Shown here: positions 41,704 through 51,059 of the stretch, piece by piece
How positions within the stretch are numbered: position 1 is the stretch's first letter
Layout of the letters: every line of letters starts with the position of its first letter
From: an uncultured Collinsella sp.
GTDB lineage: Bacteria > Actinomycetota > Coriobacteriia > Coriobacteriales > Coriobacteriaceae
Length of the DNA: 64,000 bases
Direction of reading: 5' to 3'
Assembly (NCBI GenBank): GCA_934646865.1
Contig: CAKUEU010000002.1
Coordinates: forward strand, 7,434 to 71,433
Notes under the pieces: generated by a model
Told to the model about the DNA's origin: nothing
The model's database searches: none
What the model saw: only the letters and a program-made list of their open reading frames with translations
Program-made: the position numbers and the translations under genes

Positions 41704-43608
41704 ATGGAACAGATTATCTTGAACATACTCGAGGCCCTGCGTCGCGGCGAGACCGTAGACGACAAGGCGCTCGTCAAACTGATACATGCCGAGGCGCGCC
41801 GCGAGGGTGCCGACAAACGTGACCTGGCCAAGCGCCGTCTGCTGCCGTTCTATCAGCGGGTGAAGCGCGAGGAGCCGACTCGCTGGACGGCATGGAATGT
41901 CGACGCTGAGCTAGAGCGTCAACTGCTGCAGGTGCTGCGCATGAAGCCGCGTCGCACGGCTTCGGGCGTGGCGACCATTACCGTCATCACCAAGCCGTGG
42001 CCGTGCTCGGGCGATTGTCTGTTTTGCCCCAACGATCTGCGCATGCCCAAGAGCTATCTGCACGCCGAGCCGGCGTGCGCCCGTGCGGAGCAAAATTGCT
42101 TCGATCCCTATTTGCAGGTGAGTGCTCGTCTGACGGCGCTTTCGCAGATGGGGCATGCGACCGATAAGATTGAGCTCATTGTGCTTGGCGGTACCTGGAG
42201 CGACTATCCGGAAGGCTATCAGACATGGTTTATGTCGGAGCTCTTCCGCGCACTCAATGACGATGCCGTGGCCGGCGTGGCGGCTAACCCCATGCTGGCG
42301 CGTCCGGGTATCAGCCGTGCCGAGGCGGGGCGTCTGCTCGATGACGCTCCCGCCGATGCCCTGCCGCCGGTGGTAGCGGAGCGACGCGAACGCTATCGGG
42401 CTGCCGGTATTGCGACCGATGAGGTTGAGCTTGCGAGCGGTGTTGCCGGCGAACAGGAGCGTGTTGATGCTGCCGTGGGCGGCTATAACCGCGCGGTGCG
42501 TCGGCTGTACGGCCCCGGCACGCCGTGGGGCGAGGTCGCCGAGTGGCAGACGGCCACGATGGAGGAACTTGAGCGTCAGCAGCGCATCAACGAGACGGCG
42601 AAGCATCGCGTGGTGGGGCTCGTTATCGAGACTCGTCCCGACGCCGTGACGCCACAGGCGCTCACGCTTATCCGTCGTTTGGGCTGCACCAAGATTCAGA
42701 TGGGCATCCAAAGCCTTGACCAGCACCTGCTCGATATCAACGAGCGTCGCATTTCGGTGGCTCAGATTGAGCGTGCGTTTTCGCTTGCAAGACTGTTTGG
42801 CTTTAAGATCCACGCGCATTTTATGCTCAACTTGCTGGGCGCCACACCCGAGGGGGACAAACGCGACTACGAGCGCTTTATGACCGAGGACGCCTTTATG
42901 CCCGACGAGGTCAAGGTCTACCCGTGCGCGCTCATTGAGGGTTCGCGCCTGGTAGGCTGCTACGAGCGTGGCGAGTGGCGCCCCTATACCGAGGAGGAGC
43001 TGCTCGACGTGCTGGCCGACGACATTGTGGTGACGCCGGCGTTTTGCCGTATCAGCCGTATGATTCGCGACTTTAGTTCCGACGACATTATGGTGGGCAA
43101 CAAGAAGCCCAACCTGCGTCAGCTCGTTGAGAACCGCTTGGCGGTTCGTGGGGAAGGCGCGGTGGTGCGCGAGATTCGCTATCGCGAGATCAGTACTGTG
43201 GGCGCCGACCTAGATAAGCTATCTCTTGACGAGGTTGCCTACGAGACGCCGGTGACAAGCGAGCGCTTTTTGCAGTGGGTGACGCCCGAAGGCAAGATCG
43301 CGGGCTTTTTGCGCCTGTCGCTGCCCGACCGCGCGTTTGTTGCTGCACATGAGGGCGAGCTGCCGACGGCGTCGGACGAAGCGATGATTCGCGAAGTGCA
43401 CGTGTATGGTATGGCGGCGCGCGTGGGCGATCAAGGTCAGGCGGCACAGCATCACGGACTGGGGCGCTTACTCGTGGAGCGTGCGTGCCAGATTGCACGG
43501 GATGCGGGCTATGCGCGCATCAATGTGATCAGTGCGATTGGTACGCGCGAGTACTACCGTCACCTGGGTTTTTACGACCATGGTCTCTATCTGCAAAAGG
43601 AGCTCTAG
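41704..43608 (+). CDS. elp3: Elp3-like tRNA U34 radical SAM/acetyltransferase
   Basis: The 634-residue protein is a bacterial Elp3. It has an N-terminal tRNA-binding helix region, the radical SAM cluster with Cys101, Cys105 and Cys108 in WPCSGDCLFCPND, the barrel motifs VIETRPD, QMGIQSLD and HFMLNLLG, a zinc/linker region, and a C-terminal GNAT domain (about 490-634) with VHVYGMAARVGDQGQAAQHHGLGRLLVE for acetyl-CoA. Elp3 adds a carboxymethyl-type group to U34 of tRNA. It starts at 41704 right after a terminator and is followed with no gap by a spermidine-synthase-fold gene. Confidence 0.93.
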   Translation: MEQIILNILEALRRGETVDDKALVKLIHAEARREGADKRDLAKRRLLPFYQRVKREEPTRWTAWNVDAELERQLLQVLRMKPRRTASGVATITVITKPWPCSGDCLFCPNDLRMPKSYLHAEPACARAEQNCFDPYLQVSARLTALSQMGHATDKIELIVLGGTWSDYPEGYQTWFMSELFRALNDDAVAGVAANPMLARPGISRAEAGRLLDDAPADALPPVVAERRERYRAAGIATDEVELASGVAGEQERVDAAVGGYNRAVRRLYGPGTPWGEVAEWQTATMEELERQQRINETAKHRVVGLVIETRPDAVTPQALTLIRRLGCTKIQMGIQSLDQHLLDINERRISVAQIERAFSLARLFGFKIHAHFMLNLLGATPEGDKRDYERFMTEDAFMPDEVKVYPCALIEGSRLVGCYERGEWRPYTEEELLDVLADDIVVTPAFCRISRMIRDFSSDDIMVGNKKPNLRQLVENRLAVRGEGAVVREIRYREISTVGADLDKLSLDEVAYETPVTSERFLQWVTPEGKIAGFLRLSLPDRAFVAAHEGELPTASDEAMIREVHVYGMAARVGDQGQAAQHHGLGRLLVERACQIARDAGYARINVISAIGTREYYRHLGFYDHGLYLQKEL

Positions 43609-44484
43609 ATGAACAAGCCAAGTGTTTCTGCCGGGGTTGTTGCCGGCGTTGCCCTGGGGGCTGCGGCGCTTGGTGCAGCCGCCGTCGCTGTTCGTGCTGC
43701 CTGTTTGCAGGTCGCGCGGACCCGCAATGGGTTGGCGCGTGTGAAACGCTTGCACGACGAGAGCGGTGACGAGGTCCGTGTGCTCGTGCAGGGCGGCGTC
43801 TACCAAAGCGCGAGCTATGTTGGCGATCGTTGGGCGGAGCCGGTCTTTGCGTACTATCGCGCATTTGACGATGTGTTTGAGGCCGAGGATGCAATGCGTG
43901 ATGCTTGCGGGCATGGTATCGACCGCATGCTCATGCTGGGCGGGGGCGGGTTTGCCTATCCCAAGTATGCGCTGATGTCGCATGAGGGCCTGCGCATGGA
44001 TGTCATTGAGTATGATGCCGAGATTACGCGTCTGGCGCGTCGCTGGTTCTACTTGGAGGAGCTGGAGCGCACGGTAGGCGATCGCTTACGGGTGATTGCC
44101 GCCGAGGCGCGCTCGTACCTGGGCGTGACAAGCGTTGGGCATCGTCGCTACGACGTGGTTGTGAGCGATTGCTTTGGCGGCGCCGAACCCGTGCGCGAGC
44201 TAGCGACCGTTGAGGCACTCCGTTTGGTGCGGGGTAGCCTGAACCCGGGCGGCATCTACGTGGCCAATATCGTGAGCGCAAACGAGGGGAGCGATGTGGC
44301 GTTCCTGCGCGATTGCGCCGCCACGGCGCTCGAGGTGTTCGACCGCGCTTGGGTAATTCCCTGCGGTGACACGGAGTTCGGCGGCGAGGAAAACTACCTG
44401 CTCATCGCCAGCGACGGTGACTACACCTTTGCCGAAGCCGTGCCCTTCGACACAGATTTTCTCGGCACCCCGCTCCACGACTAG
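43609..44484 (+). CDS. Spermidine-synthase-fold protein with N-terminal membrane anchor
   Basis: A 291-residue protein: one N-terminal hydrophobic helix (about 8-32, Ala/Gly/Val-rich), then a SpeE-like Rossmann methyltransferase fold with MLMLGGGGFAYPKYAL, VIEYDAEITRLARRWF, YDVVVSDCFGG and GGIYVANIVS. The Asp used in SpeE for aminopropyl transfer corresponds to VVVSDCFGG. It begins at the base after the elp3 stop, so it is in the same transcript. It may be a polyamine enzyme or an orphan methyltransferase; the membrane anchor is unusual for SpeE. Confidence 0.8.
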   Translation: MNKPSVSAGVVAGVALGAAALGAAAVAVRAACLQVARTRNGLARVKRLHDESGDEVRVLVQGGVYQSASYVGDRWAEPVFAYYRAFDDVFEAEDAMRDACGHGIDRMLMLGGGGFAYPKYALMSHEGLRMDVIEYDAEITRLARRWFYLEELERTVGDRLRVIAAEARSYLGVTSVGHRRYDVVVSDCFGGAEPVRELATVEALRLVRGSLNPGGIYVANIVSANEGSDVAFLRDCAATALEVFDRAWVIPCGDTEFGGEENYLLIASDGDYTFAEAVPFDTDFLGTPLHD

Positions 44485-44516
44485 CTCATTGAGCCCAGTC
44501 CCAAAAAAGACAGGTC

Positions 44517-46961
44517 TTAGGCGTGGTCGCGCCAGCTGAGGACGCGTTGCTTCATGCCTTGGATGTCAAGGACGCCTTCGGCAAAGCCTTTGCGAACGAG
44601 TTCCTCGGGAACGTACTCGTCGTAACGATCGAAGTAAGGTACCTCGCCGGGGTAGACGAGCTCGATAGGGTCGAAGTCCTTCTCGGCCTCGGCAGCGAGC
44701 ACCTCAAAGAACGTCTCCTCGTCGGCCTTCATCTTAAACTGCATAAAGTACGGGCGCGACGGATCGAGCCCGCGAAGACCCAGCTCTGCGGCGCATTTAA
44801 TCTTGAGCATGCGTTCGAGCGCCAGGAAGGCGTAGCTGCCCAGCCACGGGAAGAGCACCCAGGTATCACCGCCTAGGTTAACGAGTGGCTTAGTTCCCGC
44901 GCCCGAAATCTCGGCGGTATGGCGAGCCTGCACAAGGCGCGCTCGCGCGTTGCCCATAAGGTACGGATATGCCGCATGTTCGTTGAGCGCCTGGCGCATG
45001 CGCTCGAGCACATGCGTATTGATGTCTCCGGGACAGTCGCCAAAGTAGGCCGGCACACGGCCCTTGACCTGCGTGGCAAAGACGGTGTGGCGCTTCCAGT
45101 CCACTTCCTCGACAATCCAGCAATGGCCTGCAATGGCGATGCGCTCGCCGGGCGGTGGCGGATTAACGATTGTGCCCAACTCGGCCGATTCGCTGCGGAC
45201 GGTAAACTCCTCGTTCTCCTGGAACACGGCGTAGAACTTAAAGTTGTTGATGATGCGCTCGCCCGCGAGGCCCACGATGAGCCCGCCGCCCTCGGTGACC
45301 TGGATGTGGTCGATCTTAATGAGGTGGCGCAGCAGCACACGGTAGTCGTCGGCAGAGACACGGTGGAAATAGCTGAGCGTGAGCACGCGCTGGGCAAGCT
45401 CGGCCGGTGTGAGCTCGCCGGTGCTGGCGAGCGTCGACATGGTCTGGTGATAGAGCAAGCTGTAGGGGAGTCGATCGAGCTCGGGCGGCTCGACCCACTT
45501 TTCCTCGCGATAGAGTTGTACGAGTGCGATGCCCTGCAGAAGCTTCCAGGGTATCGTCTCGGGCATCATCGTGCGCGGCTCGGGCTCTTCCTCGCGCATG
45601 ACGAACCACATCTCGGGCGGAAGATCGCGGCGGCCTGTACGCCCCATGCGCTGTAAAAAGGAGCTGACGGTAAACGGCGCGTCAATCTGGAACGCGCGCT
45701 CCAGGCGGCCGATATCAATGCCGAGCTCCAACGTTGAGGTGGTGACGGTTGTCTGTGCCTGTTCCTCGTCGCGCATGAGCTCCTCGGCGGTCTCGCGTAG
45801 CGATGCCGAGAGGTTGCCATGGTGGATCAGGAAGCGGTCTGGCTCGTGCCGGTTCTCACAGTAGCTGCGCAGCATGGAGCACACGGCCTCTGCCTCCTCG
45901 CGCGAGTTGGCAAAGACCAGGCACTTGCGGCCGCGGGTATGTTCAAAGATATAGCCCATGCCGGGATCGGCGTTGTCGGGCGCGGTATCGGTGGGGTTGA
46001 GCAGCGCCTGCTCGGTCGCTCGCGGGATGTCGACTTCTCCCTCGGGGGCCGAGGAAGTGCGACGGTCCTTAGGGGCGGCCTTGCCTCGCGCTCGCTCGCG
46101 ACGTTGGCGGCGTTCCTCCTGTGTGAGTTGTCCGCTGTGGCGCATATCTTGGGTGCCGGCGGGCAGTGCCGCGGGTGCCGCTGCTTCAATGCGCTCGCAT
46201 GCGAGCACCTCAGCTTCCTGCGGACCTGCGCTCATAAATCCTCGTTGCTGCGCCTGGGGGGCCGAGTTGTAGAAGTGCTCCATGGAGATGCGCCACACGC
46301 GGCGCGGTTCCTCAAAGCGGGGGATGACGCAGTCGCGCCCCGTTCCCTGTGAGAGAAAAGTGCCCGTGCGCTCGGGGTCCCCGATGGTGGCCGAAAGGCC
46401 GATGCGGCGGGGCTGCACGCCCGCCATGCGCGAAAGGCGCTCGATAAGGCAGAGCGTCTGACCGCCACGGTCGCCGCGCATGAGCGAGTGGACCTCGTCG
46501 ATGACCACATAGCGCAGGTCGCAAAACATGCGCGGGATTGCCATGTGCTTATGGATCAGGAGCGCCTCGAGTGATTCGGGCGTAATTTGCAAGATACCAC
46601 TCGGCTTTTTGATGAGCTTTGCCTTGTGCGATTGCGAGACATCGCCGTGCCAGTGCCAGACAGGGATATCGGCCTCTTCGCACAGGTCGTTGAGACGGAC
46701 GAATTGGTCGTTGATGAGTGCCTTGAGCGGGCCGATGTAGAGGGCGCCCACGCTTGCGGGCGGGTTTTCCCAAAACTCGGTCAGGATGGGAAAGAAAGCC
46801 GCTTCGGTTTTGCCGGACGCCGTGGATGCCGTCAGGAGCACATTGTCTTGCGTGTTGAAGATGGCATCTGCCGCCGCAACCTGAATAGAGCGCAGGCTCT
46901 CCCAGTCGTGGGAGTAGATGAAGTCTTGGATGAATGGGGCATATCGGTCAAAGGCGTTCAT
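44517..46961 (-). CDS. Lhr-like DEAD/DEAH-box helicase (BrxHI-like) of the TerB module
   Basis: An 814-residue superfamily 2 helicase: Walker A TASTASGKT at 44-52, DEVHSL, LSATIGDP, FANSREEAEAVC, TSTLELGIDIG and QRMGRTGRR. A long C-terminal part includes an insertion with Arg-rich, disordered sequence (around residues 270-330). It is like Lhr/BrxHI helicases. It is the third gene of the operon after the TerB-N protein and the BrxD-like ATPase, on the same strand; a 47-bp repeat separates it from the ATPase gene. The ATG at 46961 follows AGGAGG. DNA unwinding as part of a defence or DNA-processing machine is inferred. Confidence 0.85.
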   Translation of the reverse strand: MNAFDRYAPFIQDFIYSHDWESLRSIQVAAADAIFNTQDNVLLTASTASGKTEAAFFPILTEFWENPPASVGALYIGPLKALINDQFVRLNDLCEEADIPVWHWHGDVSQSHKAKLIKKPSGILQITPESLEALLIHKHMAIPRMFCDLRYVVIDEVHSLMRGDRGGQTLCLIERLSRMAGVQPRRIGLSATIGDPERTGTFLSQGTGRDCVIPRFEEPRRVWRISMEHFYNSAPQAQQRGFMSAGPQEAEVLACERIEAAAPAALPAGTQDMRHSGQLTQEERRQRRERARGKAAPKDRRTSSAPEGEVDIPRATEQALLNPTDTAPDNADPGMGYIFEHTRGRKCLVFANSREEAEAVCSMLRSYCENRHEPDRFLIHHGNLSASLRETAEELMRDEEQAQTTVTTSTLELGIDIGRLERAFQIDAPFTVSSFLQRMGRTGRRDLPPEMWFVMREEEPEPRTMMPETIPWKLLQGIALVQLYREEKWVEPPELDRLPYSLLYHQTMSTLASTGELTPAELAQRVLTLSYFHRVSADDYRVLLRHLIKIDHIQVTEGGGLIVGLAGERIINNFKFYAVFQENEEFTVRSESAELGTIVNPPPPGERIAIAGHCWIVEEVDWKRHTVFATQVKGRVPAYFGDCPGDINTHVLERMRQALNEHAAYPYLMGNARARLVQARHTAEISGAGTKPLVNLGGDTWVLFPWLGSYAFLALERMLKIKCAAELGLRGLDPSRPYFMQFKMKADEETFFEVLAAEAEKDFDPIELVYPGEVPYFDRYDEYVPEELVRKGFAEGVLDIQGMKQRVLSWRDHA

Positions 46962-47032
46962 GGGGCCTCCTCTCAACAACGGGTTATCAAACGCAGCGGG
47001 CAACAGGTCGTCGAATTTCAACATCGGCGTTT

Positions 47033-47079
47033 ACCCAGATAAAACCTGTCAAAATAAACCTGTCCCTTTTTGGCAGGTT
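47033..47079. repeat. GGGACAGGTTTATTTTGGCAGG family, copy B
   Basis: It repeats CCCAGATAAAACCTG(T/C)CAAAATAAACCTG and TCCCTTTTTGGCAGGT from 5189-5234 with one or two changes. It lies in the gap between the ATPase and helicase genes and its end overlaps the ATPase stop codon. Only one arm plus the flank is present, forming a small CCTG..CAGG hairpin. Confidence 0.8.
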
Positions 47080-48382
47080 AGATGGTGAATTCGGCGAAGT
47101 TGCGGTTGTCGCCTGCGGTGCCGGTGTCGTTTGTTGCGGCTGTCGGTGCCAGCGCATCGCCGCCGACGCTTTGCAGTAGCTCGGCCACGTCGGCGTCGGG
47201 GTTTTGACACAGAATGTCGAGTAGCTCGATAAAGTCGCGGATGACCTCACGGGGCGTCAGGTGCGTGTCGGCTCCCACGCGGCCAAACTCAATCTTGAGG
47301 AAGTCCACCAAGTCGCTCTCGGTAAGCGTAGGGGTCCAGCCAAAGTAGCCGGCATGGATCTGCATGAGCTTTTCGATCAGCACCAGCAGCTCCTCATAGG
47401 TGAGCGGCTGCAGGCGGATGATGGGCGCGAGCATGTCTTTGAGGTCCTCGCGCGCAAAACGGCCCTGGGCGAGACGGCTGCGCAGAGCCTCGTAGGAAAA
47501 GACGCCGCGGCGTCGGTCCTCGATAGAGGTTGGAGTGCCGCCCATAATCATGCCCAGGTACTGTGCCTTGCCTTGCAGCGTGTCGTTGTACATCGTTAGG
47601 ATCTTCTCGTAGTTGTACTGGCGCGTGATGGCGTTGGGAATCTTGTACAGGTTTACAAGTTCGTCGATGAGCACCAGCATGCCCTTGTAGCCGCTGCAGA
47701 CCAAAAAGCGTGCAATGAGCTTGACGTAGTCGTACCAGTCGTCGTCGCTGATGATGGTCGAGGAGCCTAGCTCGGCGCGCGCCTCGCTCTTGGTGCGATA
47801 CTCGCCGCGAATCCATTTGGTTACGCGGCTCATGGCCTCCTCGTCGCCCTCTGCGACGGCCGTGCGGTAACGGCGGAGCATGCGGGTGAAGTCAAAGCCG
47901 TGAACCATTTCTTCGAGCGGGGCAAGCTGGGCATTGATGGCCGACTCGTCGGCGTCGGCACACGAGGCGACCCAGCGATCCAGGATAAGATTGAGCGCGC
48001 CGCCCTCGGGGCGCGTTTTGGTCGATATGTTGCGGATAAGCTCGCGATAGGTGGCCAGACCTTGGCCCTGGCCACCCTGCAGGCGGCGCTCAGGGGATAG
48101 GTCGGCATCGGCGACGACGAAGCCCTCACCCATGGCGTGTGTGCGGATGGTTTGGAGCAAAAAGCTCTTGCCGGCGCCGTAGCGACCGACCAAAAAGCGG
48201 AAGCTCGCGCCGCCATCGGCGATAAGGCTGAGGTCGGTGAGCAGGGCACGAATCTCGACCTCGCGCCCCACGGTAATGTAGGGAAGGCCGATGCGCGGGA
48301 CGACGCCGCCCTTGAGCGAGTTGAGAATGACGGCGGCGACGCGCTTGGGCACGCGGGGCGCTGCGGATGCGGTATCACTCAT
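47078..48382 (-). CDS. BrxD-like (DUF2791) P-loop ATPase of the TerB module
   Basis: A 434-residue P-loop ATPase of the DUF2791 family, the same family as BrxD of BREX. Walker A is GRYGAGKS at 66-73, preceded by PRIGLPYITVGREVEI that is typical of the family; a Walker B-like MLVLIDELVNLYK lies near 240, sensor-type MGGTPTSIEDRRRG near 285. It overlaps the TerB-N gene by eight bases and is followed by the helicase gene. In BREX type 2, BrxD works with an Lhr-like helicase BrxHI, which is the pair seen here without the other BREX genes. Confidence 0.85.
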   Translation of the reverse strand: MSDTASAAPRVPKRVAAVILNSLKGGVVPRIGLPYITVGREVEIRALLTDLSLIADGGASFRFLVGRYGAGKSFLLQTIRTHAMGEGFVVADADLSPERRLQGGQGQGLATYRELIRNISTKTRPEGGALNLILDRWVASCADADESAINAQLAPLEEMVHGFDFTRMLRRYRTAVAEGDEEAMSRVTKWIRGEYRTKSEARAELGSSTIISDDDWYDYVKLIARFLVCSGYKGMLVLIDELVNLYKIPNAITRQYNYEKILTMYNDTLQGKAQYLGMIMGGTPTSIEDRRRGVFSYEALRSRLAQGRFAREDLKDMLAPIIRLQPLTYEELLVLIEKLMQIHAGYFGWTPTLTESDLVDFLKIEFGRVGADTHLTPREVIRDFIELLDILCQNPDADVAELLQSVGGDALAPTAATNDTGTAGDNRNFAEFTI

Positions 48383-50135
48383 GGTCTAGGTATCCTCTCA
48401 CGTCTGCTTCGTAGTCCTCGATAATCTGCGGCCCTGCCGCGCCAAATTCAATAACAGTGTCGCCCACCAGGTCAAAGAGGGTCTCGTTGATGCTGTCGAC
48501 GAGCATATCTTCGCTCTGCTCCGACTTCTCCACCGCCGATGCCGCCTGCGCCGCGTTTTGCTCGAGCAGCGCACGAAGATAATCTTCTGCGGCGGGGGCG
48601 AGTGCGGACGTGATGTCGGCGGGCATGGCCGTCGCGGGTGTGGGTGCTGGTGCGAGGAGCGGGGCTACGACGCCAAATTGCTCGGTGGAGATGGTTGGCT
48701 CGTCATCCTCGTCCTGTTCCATGGGCGCCGCGACCGGCTCGACAATCGCCTCGGTCATGGGCCTGGCTTCTGGCTTCCCAGGGCCTGCCGCCTCGGCATC
48801 CTCAAGCGCGTCGTCCTCGCGTTCCTCGTCGATCAAAAGCGCCTCGCGCGTCTGTGCAGCGGCGCTTCGGATGTGTCCCAGCTGGCTCAGGTCGATATCG
48901 ATCTTGACGGGCTGGTGCGCGGCATCCCACGAAAGCCATGCCACGATCTCATCGTCGATGATCTTGGCCAGATATTTGGGGACCTTTTCTTCCTTAAGGG
49001 GATGGGCGGGATCTAGCGCCAGGCGCAAGCGCTGATCGCAGGCGCGCATCATCTCGCCGAGCTTGCTGCTCTTTTGCCTGCTGCCGTGGATGCGCATGCA
49101 CTCCCAAAAGCCGTTTTGGCAACGGTAGATATGGATGGGGTCCAAGCGATATTCGCAGTCCTCGTGGCGCTCGGGCGCAAAGAACACGGCCGAGGCAAAC
49201 ATGGTGTAGGGCATGGCCGTCTCCTCCCCAAACAAGCTCGCCACGATGCCGGTCTTTCGATGCGTGTCATAGTAGCGCGCCATGCGGACATATACGGCGC
49301 ATGCCACGTGGCGAAGGTCGCGATGGTGGGAACGGTCGAGCCGTGAGTTATTCAGGTTGTACGTGGAGAGCGCATTGATGGCGGCCATGAGTCGCTCCTC
49401 GCGAGCCTCATCGGGTGGAAGGGGGAGCGTGGGCTCGGAGGCTTTTCGACGCTTGGGAGCTTGGGCCGACGGCGCTGACGCAGGTACAAGGTCTCGCGCT
49501 GCACGGCGCAGCTCGATGAGGGCGTTGTCGAATGCAACGGTTTTAGAGTCGTGAAGCAGCTTGGGATCGAGCCCGTGGAACACGGCGTAGTCCTGCAGCC
49601 ATACGCGTGCGAACCGGTCGATACCGGGCTCAAAGGCGCGATAGGCATCCCAAAAGGCCTTGATCTTGTCAAAGCCATCGAGCGGGTCGTCGACGCCAAT
49701 GCCGCAGATCAATTCGTAAAGATACAGAAAAGCAAACGAGGTCGATGTCTCCTCGATGTTGCCGCGACGCACTTGGGCGCGCCAGGTAAAGTAGCCACGC
49801 AGCTGCCGGTCACTCATGGCGTTGTAGGTAGGAAAGTACGACTTAAAGGTGCCGTTGTAGGGGCAATCGTCCTCGAAGTCGGCCATCAGCAGGCCCTGAC
49901 GGTAAAAGAGCTCCGCCTCCGATAGCCAACGCCCCGCGCCGCCCTTGGGATCATCCTGCCAGCGCGATATCTCGCGCATCTTGCGGTACTGGTCGGGGAG
50001 GAAGTTCTGCATCTGACGGCCGGTCTTGAGAATCGGCTCGTCAGCATAGATTTTGTTTGAGAAACGGGCGGACTGATGGGTCCGGGCCTCGGCCATAATG
50101 CGCTCGATGAGCATCTTGACGTCCTGGTCGGCCAC
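48375..50135 (-). CDS. TerB-N / TerB-C domain protein
   Basis: A 586-residue protein with an N-terminal TerB-N domain (about 55-200; SYFPTYNAMSDRQLRGYFTW then SFAFLYLYELICGIGVDDP), a middle conserved region with RMARYYDTHRKTG, an acidic disordered linker (about 450-530) and a TerB-C-like end (DTVIEFGAAGPQIIEDYEAD). TerB-type domains occur in tellurite/stress and DNA-processing systems and are thought to bind metal. It starts at a GTG with a GGAGAGGAGAGGG SD. It is the first gene of the three-gene operon. The function is inferred from the module, not known. Confidence 0.85.
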   Translation of the reverse strand: MADQDVKMLIERIMAEARTHQSARFSNKIYADEPILKTGRQMQNFLPDQYRKMREISRWQDDPKGGAGRWLSEAELFYRQGLLMADFEDDCPYNGTFKSYFPTYNAMSDRQLRGYFTWRAQVRRGNIEETSTSFAFLYLYELICGIGVDDPLDGFDKIKAFWDAYRAFEPGIDRFARVWLQDYAVFHGLDPKLLHDSKTVAFDNALIELRRAARDLVPASAPSAQAPKRRKASEPTLPLPPDEAREERLMAAINALSTYNLNNSRLDRSHHRDLRHVACAVYVRMARYYDTHRKTGIVASLFGEETAMPYTMFASAVFFAPERHEDCEYRLDPIHIYRCQNGFWECMRIHGSRQKSSKLGEMMRACDQRLRLALDPAHPLKEEKVPKYLAKIIDDEIVAWLSWDAAHQPVKIDIDLSQLGHIRSAAAQTREALLIDEEREDDALEDAEAAGPGKPEARPMTEAIVEPVAAPMEQDEDDEPTISTEQFGVVAPLLAPAPTPATAMPADITSALAPAAEDYLRALLEQNAAQAASAVEKSEQSEDMLVDSINETLFDLVGDTVIEFGAAGPQIIEDYEADVRGYLDHE

Positions 50136-50224
50136 CGCCCTCTCCTCTCCCTATACGGTGTCGGTGACCTCATATCATAGCACAGCATCAAACAGATGTT
50201 CGAGATGCCGCTATGTAGATAGAC

Positions 50225-50941
50225 TTAGAACAGGAGGGCGTAGATGACGGCTATGACGACGGCGGGGAGCATGTTGGCCGTGCGGAAGGTCTGAGGTCGG
50301 ATAAGGTTGACGCCGACGCAGAAGATGAGCATGGACCCCACGAGTGAGAGGCTGTCGAGGGCTGCGGTGGTCATAATGGGGGAGAGCGCGCCGGCAAACA
50401 GCGTGATCGTTCCCTGGAACACGGCAACGGGCAGGGCCGAGAAGATACAGCCGCGTCCGAGCGAGGCTGTCATGGTGCAGACGATGATGCAGTCCAGTGC
50501 ACCCTTCAGGGCGAGCGTAGACCAATCGCCGAGCAGACCGTCCTGAATCGATCCCACGATGGCCATCGCGCCGATGCACACGGTGAGCGATGCCGAGACA
50601 AAGGCGTTGGTGAACTCGTTGTCTCCCTCGCTCCCGGTTTTGCGTTTGAGCCATTCGCCGAGGTTTTCGATGGCGGCCTCCAGGTTGATGGCCTCGCCGA
50701 TAAGCGAGCCGAGCGCGAATGAGACGATCAACATGGTGGTGCCGGTGGTCGACAGGACGCCGCCGTCGATGACGAGCATCTTTTGCATGGTGCCGCCCAA
50801 GCCGATAAACAGGACGCACAGCCCCGATGCTTTCATGAGCGTGTCTTGGATACGCGGTGTGATAAAGCGACCGCCCGCTAATCCCAAAAGACCGCCCGCA
50901 ATCAAAAGCACAACGTTGATGATTGTTCCCAAGCCCGGCAT
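50225..50941 (-). CDS. DUF554 membrane protein (YdfK-like)
   Basis: A 238-residue membrane protein of the DUF554 family, with about seven hydrophobic helices. Typical features: GTIINVVLLIAGGLLGLAGG at the start, GGTMQ, ALGSLIGEAINLEAAIENLGEWLKRK, and ASLTVCIGAMAIVGSIQDGLLGD. Function unknown; a transporter is likely. I use the ATG at 50941 after GGAGGG; an upstream in-frame ATG at 51010 adds a Cys/His-containing stretch unlike the family. A palindrome (51011-51036) lies upstream. Confidence 0.85.
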   Translation of the reverse strand: MPGLGTIINVVLLIAGGLLGLAGGRFITPRIQDTLMKASGLCVLFIGLGGTMQKMLVIDGGVLSTTGTTMLIVSFALGSLIGEAINLEAAIENLGEWLKRKTGSEGDNEFTNAFVSASLTVCIGAMAIVGSIQDGLLGDWSTLALKGALDCIIVCTMTASLGRGCIFSALPVAVFQGTITLFAGALSPIMTTAALDSLSLVGSMLIFCVGVNLIRPQTFRTANMLPAVVIAVIYALLF

Positions 50942-51010
50942 GAGCCCTCCCGTATTGATGCCAACGTGGCAATCGTAGCAGAACGGAATGCGAGGCACAT
51001 CGCGACTCAT

Positions 51011-51036
51011 CTAATACGTTATATAAGTGGTATTAG
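51011..51036. promoter_or_regulatory. Palindrome CTAATAC-N12-GTATTAG upstream of DUF554
   Basis: Exact 7-bp arms with an AT-rich 12-base centre (GTTATATAAGTG) that could hold a -10 box. It has the form of an operator; the binding protein is unknown. Confidence 0.45.
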
Positions 51037-51059
51037 AAACGACGCGCAGCATTTAAGCC

